A DNA stretch of 64,000 nt, taken from contig NZ_CP152474.1 in the NCBI RefSeq assembly GCF_039727615.1, positions 1 to 64,000 of the forward strand. The letters run 5' to 3'. The notes beneath the pieces are model-generated. The model saw only the letters and a list, made by a program, of their open reading frames with translations, was not told where the DNA came from and made no database searches. The position numbers were made by a program, and so were the translations under genes. Shown here piece after piece: positions 49,293-58,161 of the stretch (its first letter is position 1; every line of letters begins with the position of its first letter). The stretch is from Leclercia sp. S52. GTDB taxonomy: Bacteria; Pseudomonadota; Gammaproteobacteria; Enterobacterales; Enterobacteriaceae.

Positions 49293-50484
49293 ATGACAGA
49301 ACAGATCCAATCCGCCCCTTCGCCCCATGCTAAAGCGGTCTCCCGCCCAAACTGGTCGGCGGTTTTTTCCGTGGCGTTTTGCGTCGCCTGCCTGATTACC
49401 GTGGAGTTTTTGCCGGTCAGCCTGCTGACGCCGATGGCGCAGGATCTGGGCATTTCTGAAGGGCTGGCGGGCCAGTCGGTCACCGTGACCGCCTTTGTCG
49501 CTATGTTTGCCAGCCTGTTTATCACCCAGGCAATTGGCACCACCGATCGCCGCAAAGTCGTCATTCTTTTTAGCGTTCTGCTGACGCTCTCCTGCCTGCT
49601 GGTCTCCTTTGCCGATAACTTTATGTTGCTGCTGCTGGGACGCGCCTGCCTCGGGCTGGGGCTGGGCGGCTTCTGGGCGATGTCGGCCTCGCTCACCATG
49701 CGGCTGGTGCCGGCGCGTACCGTGCCGAAAGCGCTCTCCGTTATCTTCGGCGCAGTCTCCATCGCGCTGGTGATTGCCGCGCCGCTGGGCAGCTTCCTCG
49801 GGGGGGATTATCGGCTGGCGTAACGTCTTTAACGGTGCCGCAGTGATGGGGCTGCTGTGCATTCTGTGGGTGTGGAAAGCGCTGCCGTCGCTGCCGGGCG
49901 AAGCCGCGCATCATAAACAGAATATGTTCAGCCTGCTGAAACGTCCCGGCGTGATGGCGGGGATGATCGCCATCTTCATGTCGTTTGCCGGGCAGTTTGC
50001 CTTCTTTACCTACATCCGCCCGGTGTTTACGACCATGGCCGGGTTTGATGTCGATGGTCTGACGCTGGTGCTGCTGAGCTTCGGTATCGCCAGCTTTGTC
50101 GGCACCTCGCTGTCGGCGCAGTTCCTCAAACGTTCCCTGAAAGTAGCGCTGGCGGGAGCACCACTGGTGCTGGCAGTCAGTGCCGCCGTGCTGATCCTGT
50201 GGGGCAGCGACAAGTGGGCGGCCTCGGCGATTGCGATTATCTGGGGCTTTGCCTTTGCGCTAATCCCGGTGGGCTGGTCGACGTGGATCACCCGCTCGCT
50301 GGCCGATCAGGCCGAAAAAGCCGGGTCGATTCAGGTGGCGGTGATCCAGCTGGCGAACACCTGCGGTGCGGCGGTGGGCGGCATTGCGCTCGACCATCTG
50401 GGACTGACGTCACCGCTGGTGATTTCCGGCACGCTGATGCTGATTACCGCGCTGCTGGTGGCGGGTAAGGTGAAGGCGCAGTGA
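49293..50484 (+). CDS. nepI: Purine ribonucleoside efflux MFS pump NepI (frame broken at a G run)
   Basis: Inner-membrane exporter of purine nucleosides such as inosine, twelve spans, DHA1 family. The start is ATG at 49293 ([21 protein letters not shown]). The frame changes at seven G (49800-49806). Removing one G gives [18 protein letters not shown], the expected span 5-6 region, and 396 residues, the E. coli length. Motif [14 protein letters not shown] is in span 4. It converges on yicL with a large palindrome between them. Confidence 0.92.
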
Positions 50485-50488
50485 TTTT

Positions 50489-50535
50489 GCCCTCACCCTA
50501 ACCCTCTCCCACAGGGAGAGGGTTAGGGTGAGGGC
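50489..50535. terminator. 22-bp perfect palindrome between convergent nepI and yicL
   Basis: GCCCTCACCCTAACCCTCTC plus CC and its exact complement flank the loop ACA. It belongs to the dispersed CTCTCCC/GGGAGAG family and probably ends transcripts from both sides, though it has no T run. Confidence 0.75.
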
Positions 50536-50541
50536 ATCAGG

Positions 50542-51447
50542 CTACGCCGATGTCTGCACCCGTCTTCTCGAATCCATCGAAATCAACACCACCGACGACA
50601 CAATCAGCAGCGTGCCCAGCCAGTCCGGCAGGGTAAACGCCACGCCCAGCAACATCACCGACAATAACGCGCTGCTCAGCGGCTCGGCGCAGCTCAGAAT
50701 GCTCGCCTTCGGCCCGCCAATCATCTGCGCACCTTTCAGATACAGGCTGAACGTCACCGCCGTGCCAATCACCACCAGATAGAAGAACGCCAGCAGCAGG
50801 CTGCCGTCGACCACGAAGGTGGTGCCGCGCCCGGCATAAAAGGGCGTCAGCATTAATCCGGCCAGTAGCATACTCCAGCCCACGATCGGCAAAGTGCCGT
50901 AGCGGGCAATCAGCGTGGAGGGGTAGGTGGTATAGAACGCCGCGGCGAAGGCGGAGGCGATGCCCCAGCAGAGCGCGGCCGGGGAGATGGTCAGCGAGGT
51001 CGGGTCGCCGTGGGTGACCAGTAAAAAGGTGCCGACAAGCGAGGTCATGATCGCCGCCAGCACGAAAATGCCCGGGCGCTTTTTGCGCGCCAGCGCGAAC
51101 CACGCCACGATAATGGTCGGGGAGAGGAACTGCAGCACGGTGGCGGTGGCGGCGTTGGATTTTTCAATCGTCACCAGGAAGGTGAGCTGGACGATCAGCG
51201 CCCCGAACAGAGAGAAGATCAGCAGGCTGAGGGCGTCTTTACGATTTTTGATGACCGAGAAAATCTTGTCGCCGTGGACGAAGGAGAGCGTCAGCAGGAT
51301 CACGCCGGCAAACAGCAGGCGGATCATGGTCAGATAAGGCGAGGGGATCTGACTTTTCTCCATGATGTACTGCGCGCAAACTCCTGAGCTGCCCCATAAG
51401 ATGGCGGCGATCAGGACGTTCAGCATCCCTTTACGTGTGGAACCCAT
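50542..51447 (-). CDS. yicL: YicL, EamA/DMT-family transporter
   Basis: A 301-residue inner-membrane protein of the drug/metabolite transporter superfamily with ten spans in two EamA repeats (about 8-145 and 155-290). It starts [22 protein letters not shown]. The segment [15 protein letters not shown] is typical of the CmlA/YicL branch. The substrate is unknown. Placement beside nepI and general similarity support the yicL name. Confidence 0.85.
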   Translation of the reverse strand: MGSTRKGMLNVLIAAILWGSSGVCAQYIMEKSQIPSPYLTMIRLLFAGVILLTLSFVHGDKIFSVIKNRKDALSLLIFSLFGALIVQLTFLVTIEKSNAATATVLQFLSPTIIVAWFALARKKRPGIFVLAAIMTSLVGTFLLVTHGDPTSLTISPAALCWGIASAFAAAFYTTYPSTLIARYGTLPIVGWSMLLAGLMLTPFYAGRGTTFVVDGSLLLAFFYLVVIGTAVTFSLYLKGAQMIGGPKASILSCAEPLSSALLSVMLLGVAFTLPDWLGTLLIVSSVVLISMDSRRRVQTSA

Positions 51448-51495
51448 GTTCTCCCCTGCTATGTTGATTTTTTTCTAGCATAACATGGGATCCTT

Positions 51496-51564
51496 GCCCG
51501 GCGGCGCTGCGCTTGCACGGGCCTACAGAAAACCGTAGGCCGGGTAAGCGCAGCGCCACCCGGC
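51496..51564. repeat. REP/BIME-type pair
   Basis: CCCGGCGGCGCTGCGCTTGC followed by ACGGG and an inverted unit GGCCGGGTAAGCGCAGCGCC with ACCCGGC, between yicL and the composite element that follows. Confidence 0.8.
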
Positions 51565-51577
51565 AGAGCAAGGGCCG

Positions 51578-51626
51578 GTGCGGTCTGATGCCCTCACCCC
51601 GACCCTCTCCCACGGGGAGAGGGCGC
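51578..51626. repeat. Second copy of the CTCTCCC/GGGAGAG element
   Basis: Nearly identical to 15072-15118, including GTGCGG, CTGATGCCCTCACCCCGACC and GGGAGAGGGCGCA. Confidence 0.75.
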
Positions 51627-51634
51627 AAACACCA

Positions 51635-51667
51635 AAAACGGCAACGTTGCGTTGCCGTTTTGCTTTT
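51635..51667. terminator. Bidirectional terminator after the porin gene
   Basis: AAAACGGCAACG-TTG-CGTTGCCGTTTT followed by GCTTTTACCT. Symmetric A and T flanks allow use from either side; the porin gene ends at 51670. Confidence 0.88.
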
Positions 51668-51669
51668 AC

Positions 51670-53049
51670 CTAGAACCACGCCTCCCACATCGCGCCGACG
51701 TTGAAGTCGTCGAGCGTTTCGTCCTGGGTGTTGTTCACGCGGGCGGTGCGTTCGTTATCCACCTTGCCGCCGGTGACGTAGAAGCGCAGCATCGGACGGA
51801 ACTCCGGGCCCATGGCGATGGACATGTTCTGCGACAGGGTCAGCTTCCAGCCCTTGTTATCCCCGCCGTTGTCGTAATCAACATGCTGCCAGCCCGCTTC
51901 CAGCCAGGTGGAGTGCACGTCGTTCCACCAGTGCATCGGACGCACGATGGCGTTGTAGTTCTTGCGGTTGTCGGTGCTGTCCCGGCTGTTGTCGTAGTCG
52001 TGGAAGGCCAGGATGTACTCCACCTGGGTCGCCTGGGTGAACCTGTGCAGCCCTTCGAAGCTGGCGTACACCGTGGTCAGGTCCTCGGTTTTGTTGAACA
52101 CGCTGTTGTCCGAGTTATCGGAGTAGCGGGCGATCACCTTGTTCACGCCGCTGTCGTTGGTGTGGCTCAGGACCACGCCACCCTGCCAGGCGTTGGTACG
52201 CTCTTCGGTGTCGATGGCTTTCGAGTCAAAGCCGTAGTTGGCGTACAGCTCCAGGTCGATCGGGCCGAGCTTCATGCCGTGAATTTTGGAGGTGGCGGCA
52301 TAGTTGCCTTTGTCGCCGGTGCCGGAGCCGCCGGTACAGGTGATGCGCGAAGGGTTGGCCTCGTCATTCATCACCTGCGGGCTGCAGGATTCCACCGCTG
52401 CGACGGTCGCCACGTCAAACTGCACGCCGCCGATGTCGAAGTTCTTCACCCCGGCACCCTGGCCGTCGTGGTTCATCCAGAAGTAGTCGTTGATGCCCTG
52501 CTGCGGACGCTGGTGGAAGTCACGCCCGGCCCAGATGTAGGCGTTCGGGTTGGATTCCAGAATGTTGGTCACCCCGGCGTAGGCCTTTTTCAGGTTAACC
52601 TCGTCGCCCCAGTGGTCGATCATCACATTGACGTCCCAGATGGCGCCGTTTTCGCCCTTAAAGGCTTTGGAGAGCTGGAACTCGCCGCCGTTGCCTTCGT
52701 TACCCAGTCGGCCAATCGCTGACGCCCCGTTGTAGGAGCCGTCCACGGCGACGTATTTCTGGTCGGCGGCCTGGAAGTGCGCCCCGTAGCGGGCATAGCC
52801 GGTAAATTTAATCCCGAACGGGATCGCCATATCCGGGGACTGGGCGGCGCTTTGGGGCTCGGTCACCACGTCGGCTTTTTTCGCCACCGCGGCATCCATT
52901 TTCGCCTGGCGATCGGCCAGGGCTTTATCCACCGCTTTGGCCACAATGGCGTCGATTTGCTCCTGCGTAAACTCCTGGGCGAGGACAGAAATCGGGCAAA
53001 GCGCGGCGATAACCGCCATTGTTAATGGAAGTTTTTTAATCATATTCAT
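51670..53049 (-). CDS. LamB/ScrY-type carbohydrate porin
   Basis: Outer-membrane sugar-specific porin of 459 residues. It has a Sec signal peptide (MNMIKKLPLTMAVIAALCPI, cut after VLA), then a charged coiled-coil-like segment (EFTQEQIDAIVAKAVDKALA) as in ScrY and BglH, then an 18-strand maltoporin barrel (GIKFTGYARYGAHF... to the C-terminal Phe of GAMWEAWF). It ends the beta-glucoside PTS operon and probably lets cellobiose-like sugars through the outer membrane. The specific sugar is inferred from the operon. Confidence 0.92.
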   Translation of the reverse strand: MNMIKKLPLTMAVIAALCPISVLAQEFTQEQIDAIVAKAVDKALADRQAKMDAAVAKKADVVTEPQSAAQSPDMAIPFGIKFTGYARYGAHFQAADQKYVAVDGSYNGASAIGRLGNEGNGGEFQLSKAFKGENGAIWDVNVMIDHWGDEVNLKKAYAGVTNILESNPNAYIWAGRDFHQRPQQGINDYFWMNHDGQGAGVKNFDIGGVQFDVATVAAVESCSPQVMNDEANPSRITCTGGSGTGDKGNYAATSKIHGMKLGPIDLELYANYGFDSKAIDTEERTNAWQGGVVLSHTNDSGVNKVIARYSDNSDNSVFNKTEDLTTVYASFEGLHRFTQATQVEYILAFHDYDNSRDSTDNRKNYNAIVRPMHWWNDVHSTWLEAGWQHVDYDNGGDNKGWKLTLSQNMSIAMGPEFRPMLRFYVTGGKVDNERTARVNNTQDETLDDFNVGAMWEAWF

Positions 53050-53210
53050 GGTTATCTCAATATATTTAAATTTTATTCAGACAATAACCACCCCGTTCCG
53101 GATGGACAGAATATGTCGCTATCATCAGAAAAGGTTGATTTTTATTTTTCAGGATACAGAGGCTTTACACTATTATCGTAACGATATCTCCAGTGCTGAT
53201 ATTTAATTAA

Positions 53211-53516
53211 TTAACGCTGATACAGGTGAATAATTTCTTCGGATAATTCACGGGCCAGCAGCGAGTTCATTAAGTGATCCTGGGCGTGTACCATAATTAA
53301 CGTCATCGGCTGACGGGCTTCGCCCGCGTCCTGCTCGATAAGTTTGGTCTGCATATGGTGCGCCTGGCGCGCGTAGCCATCGGCTTCGCGCAGCAGGCTT
53401 TTCGCTTCGTCAAAGTTGCCCTGCCGCGCAGCATGCAGTGCTTCAAAGCACAGGCTGCGCGACTGACCAGCATTGACGATGATTTCCATTACGGCTTCTT
53501 CTAAGGCAATCATCAT
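53211..53516 (-). CDS. PTS IIA component, lactose/cellobiose type
   Basis: A 101-residue helical IIA protein of the Lac family. The phospho-His lies in LIMVHAQDHLMNSLLA, and the helix EEAVMEIIVNAGQSRSLCFEAL is typical of the trimeric ChbA/LacF fold. It lies between the 6-phospho-beta-glucosidase and porin genes; with the IIB and IIC genes upstream it completes a full cellobiose-type PTS in one operon. Confidence 0.93.
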   Translation of the reverse strand: MMIALEEAVMEIIVNAGQSRSLCFEALHAARQGNFDEAKSLLREADGYARQAHHMQTKLIEQDAGEARQPMTLIMVHAQDHLMNSLLARELSEEIIHLYQR

Positions 53517-53528
53517 CAGTTACTCTGT

Positions 53529-54914
53529 TTATTTATCAAAACTGTTATTCAGAGAGGTGGAAGCAAACCACTCTCCGCTCTTTTTAATGGTGCGCTGCTG
53601 CGTGGTTAAATCCAGCTGGATAAAACCGTAGCGGTTTTTATACGCATTACACCATGACCAGTTATCAATAAATGTCCACATATGGTAGCCAAGACAATTA
53701 CAGCCTTCGCTAATACCTTTATGCAGCCATTTAAGATGTTCAGAAATAAAATCGATACGGTATTGATCGTTAATCTGACCGTTCTCAATAAAACGCTGCT
53801 CGTTTTCGACGCCCATGCCGTTTTCAGAAATAAAGCAGCGTGGGTTGCCATAATTATCGCGCAGGTTAATGAGAATATCGTAAATACCTGGCTCGTAGAT
53901 TTCCCAACCGCGATACGGGTTCATCTTGCGGCCCGGCATCTCGTAGCTATCGAAGAACCACTCCGGCATAAACGGCGCCTGCGGGTTGATGGCCGTATCA
54001 CGACACTTCACCCGACGCGGCTGGTAGTAGTTCACGCCCAGCAGGTCGATTTTGCCGTCGGCAATCAGCGCGCTGTCTTCCGGTAGACAGGCAGGCAGCT
54101 GATCGTGTGCTTTCAGCATCGCCACCAGATCCGCCGGGTATTCGCCGCACAGCACCGGGTCGAGGAAGCTGCGGTTAAACAGCAGGTCGCAATGGTGCGC
54201 GGCTTTCACGTCCGCCGGATTCTGCGAGCGCGGATAGGACGGCGTCAGGTTCAGCACGATGCCAATCTCACCGGGGTAGTGCCCGGCGCGGAAGGCGCGA
54301 ACCGCCTGCGCATGGGCCAGCACGGTGTGATAGGCCACGGTGGCCGCACGACGGAAATCGACCACGTTCGGGTAGTGGAAGTCATACAGATACCCGCCCT
54401 CTACCGGCACAATCGGCTCGTTAAAGGTAAACCAGTGCATCACCCGATCGCCAAAAAGCTCAAAGCAGGTTTCTGCGTAGCGGGCATAGGCCGCTACCAC
54501 ATCACGGTTTTCCCACCCGCCAATCTCCTGCATCGCCATCGGCATGTCGAAGTGGAAGAGGGTGATAAACGGCTTGATGCCCTGAGCAAGCAGTTCGTCG
54601 ATCACCTGATTGTAGAAAGCAACCGCTTCCTGGTTCACTTCACCGGTGCCTTCCGGGATGAGGCGCGCCCAGCTTATCGAGGTGCGAAAGCTATTGTGGT
54701 TCAGCTGCTTTAACAGCTGAATGTCGGCTTTCCAGTGCTGATAAAACGTGGAGGTATTCTGCGGCCCTACCCCATTGTGAAAGCGATTCGGCTCGGTCGC
54801 GAACCAGTGATCCCAGGTGGTTAATCCCTTGCCACTGCTCTGGCTTTCCCCTTCGGTTTGCAGTGCAGAACAGGCGCTACCCCACCAGAAGTTTTCGGGA
54901 AATGCATATTTCAT
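53529..54914 (-). CDS. 6-phospho-beta-glucosidase, GH1
   Basis: Family 1 glycoside hydrolase of 461 residues that cleaves phosphorylated beta-glucosides made by the PTS. The acid/base Glu is in HWFTFNEPIVP and the nucleophile Glu in CFISENGMGVEN. The N-terminal FPENFWWGSACSALQTEG is the family signature. The Tyr, Ser and Lys residues near SGEWFAS and YGFIQLDL fit phosphate recognition, though I cannot confirm the exact set. It lies between IIC and IIA in the operon. Confidence 0.94.
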   Translation of the reverse strand: MKYAFPENFWWGSACSALQTEGESQSSGKGLTTWDHWFATEPNRFHNGVGPQNTSTFYQHWKADIQLLKQLNHNSFRTSISWARLIPEGTGEVNQEAVAFYNQVIDELLAQGIKPFITLFHFDMPMAMQEIGGWENRDVVAAYARYAETCFELFGDRVMHWFTFNEPIVPVEGGYLYDFHYPNVVDFRRAATVAYHTVLAHAQAVRAFRAGHYPGEIGIVLNLTPSYPRSQNPADVKAAHHCDLLFNRSFLDPVLCGEYPADLVAMLKAHDQLPACLPEDSALIADGKIDLLGVNYYQPRRVKCRDTAINPQAPFMPEWFFDSYEMPGRKMNPYRGWEIYEPGIYDILINLRDNYGNPRCFISENGMGVENEQRFIENGQINDQYRIDFISEHLKWLHKGISEGCNCLGYHMWTFIDNWSWCNAYKNRYGFIQLDLTTQQRTIKKSGEWFASTSLNNSFDK

Positions 54915-54931
54915 AAAACGTCCTCTTTGAC

Positions 54932-56257
54932 TTAATTGCCGACGGTCTCTGCTGCACCTACGGTTGCCTGCGCTTTTTGTTCTTCGGTTTTCAGCAAAGA
55001 ACGCTCATAAGCACGCAGGAACGGCAAATACATCAGCGCCGACATCACCATACAAATGACGCACATCACCACCGGACTGAGGGCCCAGTTTGCCGCCCAG
55101 GAGGCACCAATCGGCGCCGGAGTGGTCCATGGCGTCAGCGAGACGACCTGTGCCAGCCAGCCGAGTTTGGTGGCGGTATACGCCAGACAAGCGTTGATCA
55201 TCGGAACGAACACGAACGGAATAAACAGCATCGGGTTCATGATGATCGGCGCACCGAACAGAATAGGTTCGTTGATGTTGAAGAAACTGGGCACCACGCC
55301 CATTTTGCCAATGGTGCGCAGATGGGTTACGCGGCTGCGCAGCAGCAGGAAGGCCAGCGGCAGGGTAGAGCCCACACCACCAATCAGCAGGTAGTGATCC
55401 CAGAAGCCCTGCAGGTAAACGTGCGGCAGCGCAGCGCCGGCAGCCAGGGCGGCCTGGTTGGCGGAAAGGTTAGCCATCCAGAACGGGTTCATGATGCCGG
55501 TGACAATCAGCGCGCCGTGGATGCCGGCGAACCAGAAGATCTGGCACAACAGCACGGAGAGCAGAATGGCAGGCAGGGAGTCAGAGGCGGAAACCAGCGG
55601 CTCCAGCAGGTGCATAATCGCCTGCGGGATGATCATTCCGGTTTGCGCTTCGATAAACAGGTTCAGCGGGTGCAGCGTACCAATGATCACCACGACCGGG
55701 ATCAGGATCTCAAACGAGCGCGCCACGCCGGTCGGCACTTCCTTCGGCAGACGGATGGTGACTTTATGATCCTTCAGCCAGGCATAAACGCGGGTGGCAT
55801 AGATAGAGGTGATCAGCGCGGTGAAGATCCCCTGGCCCGACAGATACTGGGTGGAAATTTTGCCGTCGGCATAAGGAGCGGCCACCAGCAGGAACGCCAT
55901 AAAGGCCAGCAGGCCGGACATCACCGGGTCGAGATTAAACTGACGGCCCAGGCTGGCACCAATCCCGACCGAGATGAAGAAAGTCATCACGCCCATGCTG
56001 AGGTTAAACGGCAGCATCAGCTGTTCGCGGTAGGTCTCGGAGAAATCGAGCCAGCCGCGGGCAAAGCTGTTGGTGGTGTCCGCAGAGAACGGCGGGAAGA
56101 TGAACACCAGCATAAACGAGCCGATGATCATAAACGGCAGCGCGGCGGTAAAGCCGTCGCGGATGGCAATCACGTACTTCTGCTGGCCCAGCTTGCCTGC
56201 CAGCGGTGCGATGGACTGCTCAATGACCGCAACCATAGATTGATATAACGAACTCAT
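54932..56257 (-). CDS. PTS IIC permease, lactose/cellobiose type
   Basis: Inner-membrane channel of 441 residues with about ten spans, of the EIIC-Lac family. It starts MSSLYQSMVAVIEQSIAPLAGKLGQQKYVIAIRDGF-like, and the conserved FNINEPILFGAPIIMNP motif contains the sugar-contacting Glu. It follows IIB by 12 nt and precedes the 6-phospho-beta-glucosidase by 17 nt, so the order IIB-IIC-bgl-IIA-porin forms one transcript. Confidence 0.95.
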   Translation of the reverse strand: MSSLYQSMVAVIEQSIAPLAGKLGQQKYVIAIRDGFTAALPFMIIGSFMLVFIFPPFSADTTNSFARGWLDFSETYREQLMLPFNLSMGVMTFFISVGIGASLGRQFNLDPVMSGLLAFMAFLLVAAPYADGKISTQYLSGQGIFTALITSIYATRVYAWLKDHKVTIRLPKEVPTGVARSFEILIPVVVIIGTLHPLNLFIEAQTGMIIPQAIMHLLEPLVSASDSLPAILLSVLLCQIFWFAGIHGALIVTGIMNPFWMANLSANQAALAAGAALPHVYLQGFWDHYLLIGGVGSTLPLAFLLLRSRVTHLRTIGKMGVVPSFFNINEPILFGAPIIMNPMLFIPFVFVPMINACLAYTATKLGWLAQVVSLTPWTTPAPIGASWAANWALSPVVMCVICMVMSALMYLPFLRAYERSLLKTEEQKAQATVGAAETVGN

Positions 56258-56269
56258 GAGAACACCTTC

Positions 56270-56584
56270 TTAGTGTGCCGCTTCAATGAGCGACAGAGCA
56301 TAGTCCAGCACCTTATCGCCACGTTGCATTCCGTAATCCATTGTATCTATGGACTGTACGGGTATGCCCTGAGCGGCAGCCTTGTCTGAGAGCGTTTTTA
56401 ACATGTATTTGACCTGGGGTCCGAGAAGTACGACCTGGTATTGCGGAAACTGTGTATCAAATTCTGAAACACCGTACGCATCGATTTTGACCGGTAAACC
56501 GCGTTCGTTCGCGGCTTCGACCATTTTCCGTACCAGCAGGCTGGTGGACATCCCGGCAGAACAGCACAGCATAATCTTGAACAT
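56270..56584 (-). CDS. PTS IIB component, lactose/cellobiose type
   Basis: A 104-residue phosphocarrier with the active Cys8 in the P-loop-like CCSAGMSTSLLVRKM, very similar to ChbB/CelA. It is the first gene of the leftward operon. The 294-bp gap to the divergent LacI-type regulator carries two candidate operators. Confidence 0.94.
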   Translation of the reverse strand: MFKIMLCCSAGMSTSLLVRKMVEAANERGLPVKIDAYGVSEFDTQFPQYQVVLLGPQVKYMLKTLSDKAAAQGIPVQSIDTMDYGMQRGDKVLDYALSLIEAAH

Positions 56585-56637
56585 CGACGACCATCCTCAA
56601 AATGTAAATAGTTATTGCGGAGATGATTGGATAACAT

Positions 56638-56655
56638 ATGGAAACCGGTTTCCAT
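56638..56655. promoter_or_regulatory. LacI-type operator 1
   Basis: ATGGAAACCGGTTTCCAT is a perfect 18-bp palindrome with the central CG typical of LacI/GalR-family sites, about 55 bp before the IIB gene. Confidence 0.85.
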
Positions 56656-56764
56656 TGATATAAGACAGAAGTGTGACAGCCATCAAGATCCATTACTTAT
56701 GGGGCCTGATTATCGGATTTGGGTCACGTATTTTGGCTGCTTTTACATCAAATGGAGTGGAAGC

Positions 56765-56786
56765 GGAAAATCGGTTTCCATGGAAA
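56765..56786. promoter_or_regulatory. LacI-type operator 2
   Basis: GGAAAATCGGTTTCC overlaps TTTCCATGGAAA, giving half-sites like those of operator 1, about 125 bp away and 95 bp before the regulator gene. A looped repressor bound at both sites is plausible. Confidence 0.65.
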
Positions 56787-56878
56787 ACGGAAACGGATAT
56801 ACTCCTGAGTGGCTATAATATGAGCCGAAGTGGAATCAGGAATTACAGGGGCCTGGAGAGACCTGTCAGGGGATAAAG

Positions 56879-57826
56879 ATGTCTACAATCAACGATGTAT
56901 CACGTCTGGCCGGGGTGTCCAAAGCCACGGTATCACGGGTGTTGAGCGGGTCGCGCGGCGTGAAGGAAGCCAGTCGCCTGGCCGTACTGAAAGCGGTGGA
57001 AGAGCTGAACTACCGGCCAAATGTGATTGCCCAGTCGCTGCTCAGCCAGTCTACCGGCTGTATCGGCGTCATTTGCGCGCAGGACAACATTAACCAGACT
57101 ACCGGTTACCTTTACGCGCTGGAAAAACACCTCAGCCAGCACCAGAAGCACCTGCTGCTTCGCTTCGCCAACACCAAAGCCGAAGTCATGAGCGCGCTGG
57201 ATGAACTCTCCTGCGGGTTATGCGATGACATTCTGATTATCGGCGCCCGTTTCCCGCTGCAGATCGATCAGGAGAACGTCATCCTGGTGGACTGTATGGA
57301 AACCAACAACGTCAACAGCATCCAGTACGACCATGCTTTTGCCGCGGAAACCGCCTGTAACTTCCTCGCCAGCCAGGGGCGACGCCAGATTGCCCTGATC
57401 CATCCGCACGGCAGTGGTTTTGCCGATCAGGTGCTGCTGGGCTACAAGCATGGGCTGGAAAAGAACTTCCTGCCGTTTAATCGCAACCTGGTCTTTATGG
57501 AAGCCACGTCATCCTCCGTGGCCCTGCAGGAGCTGCTCAATAACGCCACCACGGTTAACTTCAACGCCCTACTGGTGGCCGACGAGCAGGAAGCACAGCG
57601 GGTGATCCCGCAGCTGCAGGCCTTCAACAGGTCAGTACCGGGCGACATCATGGTATTCAGTCTGGCGGGCTCGCTGCATCTGCCGGGCATTCCGACCATT
57701 CCGGCAATTGAGTACTCGATGGACGCCATGGCGGCACGGATTGTCAGCTGGCTGAATGAGAAGACCCAGATGCTGGGTTCGTATGTGCTGCGCGGGGATT
57801 TAATTATTCCGGATGTGCGGCGCTAA
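56879..57826 (+). CDS. LacI-family repressor of the beta-glucoside PTS operon
   Basis: A 315-residue regulator with N-terminal helix-turn-helix and hinge (STINDVSRLAGVSKATVSRVL, then LNYRPNVIAQSL) and a periplasmic-binding-protein-like effector domain. CAGGGG lies 8 nt before the ATG. It diverges from the IIB-IIC-bgl-IIA-porin operon with palindromic operators in between, so it very likely represses that operon and itself. The inducer is probably a phosphorylated or free beta-glucoside. Confidence 0.92.
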   Translation: MSTINDVSRLAGVSKATVSRVLSGSRGVKEASRLAVLKAVEELNYRPNVIAQSLLSQSTGCIGVICAQDNINQTTGYLYALEKHLSQHQKHLLLRFANTKAEVMSALDELSCGLCDDILIIGARFPLQIDQENVILVDCMETNNVNSIQYDHAFAAETACNFLASQGRRQIALIHPHGSGFADQVLLGYKHGLEKNFLPFNRNLVFMEATSSSVALQELLNNATTVNFNALLVADEQEAQRVIPQLQAFNRSVPGDIMVFSLAGSLHLPGIPTIPAIEYSMDAMAARIVSWLNEKTQMLGSYVLRGDLIIPDVRR

Positions 57827-57864
57827 AAAAATTAAGGGGGCTGCAAGGGCCCCTTAATGCGAAA

Positions 57865-58161
57865 TCAGTAATCCTCCATACAGTCCACCTGGCTTACGGC
57901 ATCCCAGTAACCTTCCTGGTTGTTCCGCTCCATCGCCACGACCGCATTTTTGACCAGCATCTGATTGGCCTCAGAAGCCATGATCATTGTCTGCCACTCT
58001 TTATCACTCTGCTTACGTTGCGGGGCACAGGCTTTCTTCACATCCTTCAAAACCGACTGTTTCATCTGTTCTAATTTGACCGGATCGTTCAGTTCCTGAG
58101 CATGAACGAAGGCGGCAAAAAGCAGGCAGACGACCAGGCAAAACAGGTGCGCTGACTTCAT
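57865..58161 (-). CDS. yicS: YicS, small exported protein
   Basis: A 98-residue secreted protein with signal peptide MKSAHLFCLVVCLLFAAFVHA, starting at ATG 58161. The mature part has two Cys (KKACAPQ and VDCMED) that may form a disulfide, and the conserved AVVAMERNNQEGYWDAVSQV, resembling E. coli YicS, which lies beside nepI there. Function is unknown. Here the beta-glucoside operon separates it from nepI. Confidence 0.85.
   Translation of the reverse strand: MKSAHLFCLVVCLLFAAFVHAQELNDPVKLEQMKQSVLKDVKKACAPQRKQSDKEWQTMIMASEANQMLVKNAVVAMERNNQEGYWDAVSQVDCMEDY

Noticed and set aside
8518..49806. Phase variation by G/C tracts
   Set aside because: The affected genes are mainly housekeeping or metabolic, the shift is always +1, and tracts of six or seven are short for slippage; sequencing error is simpler.
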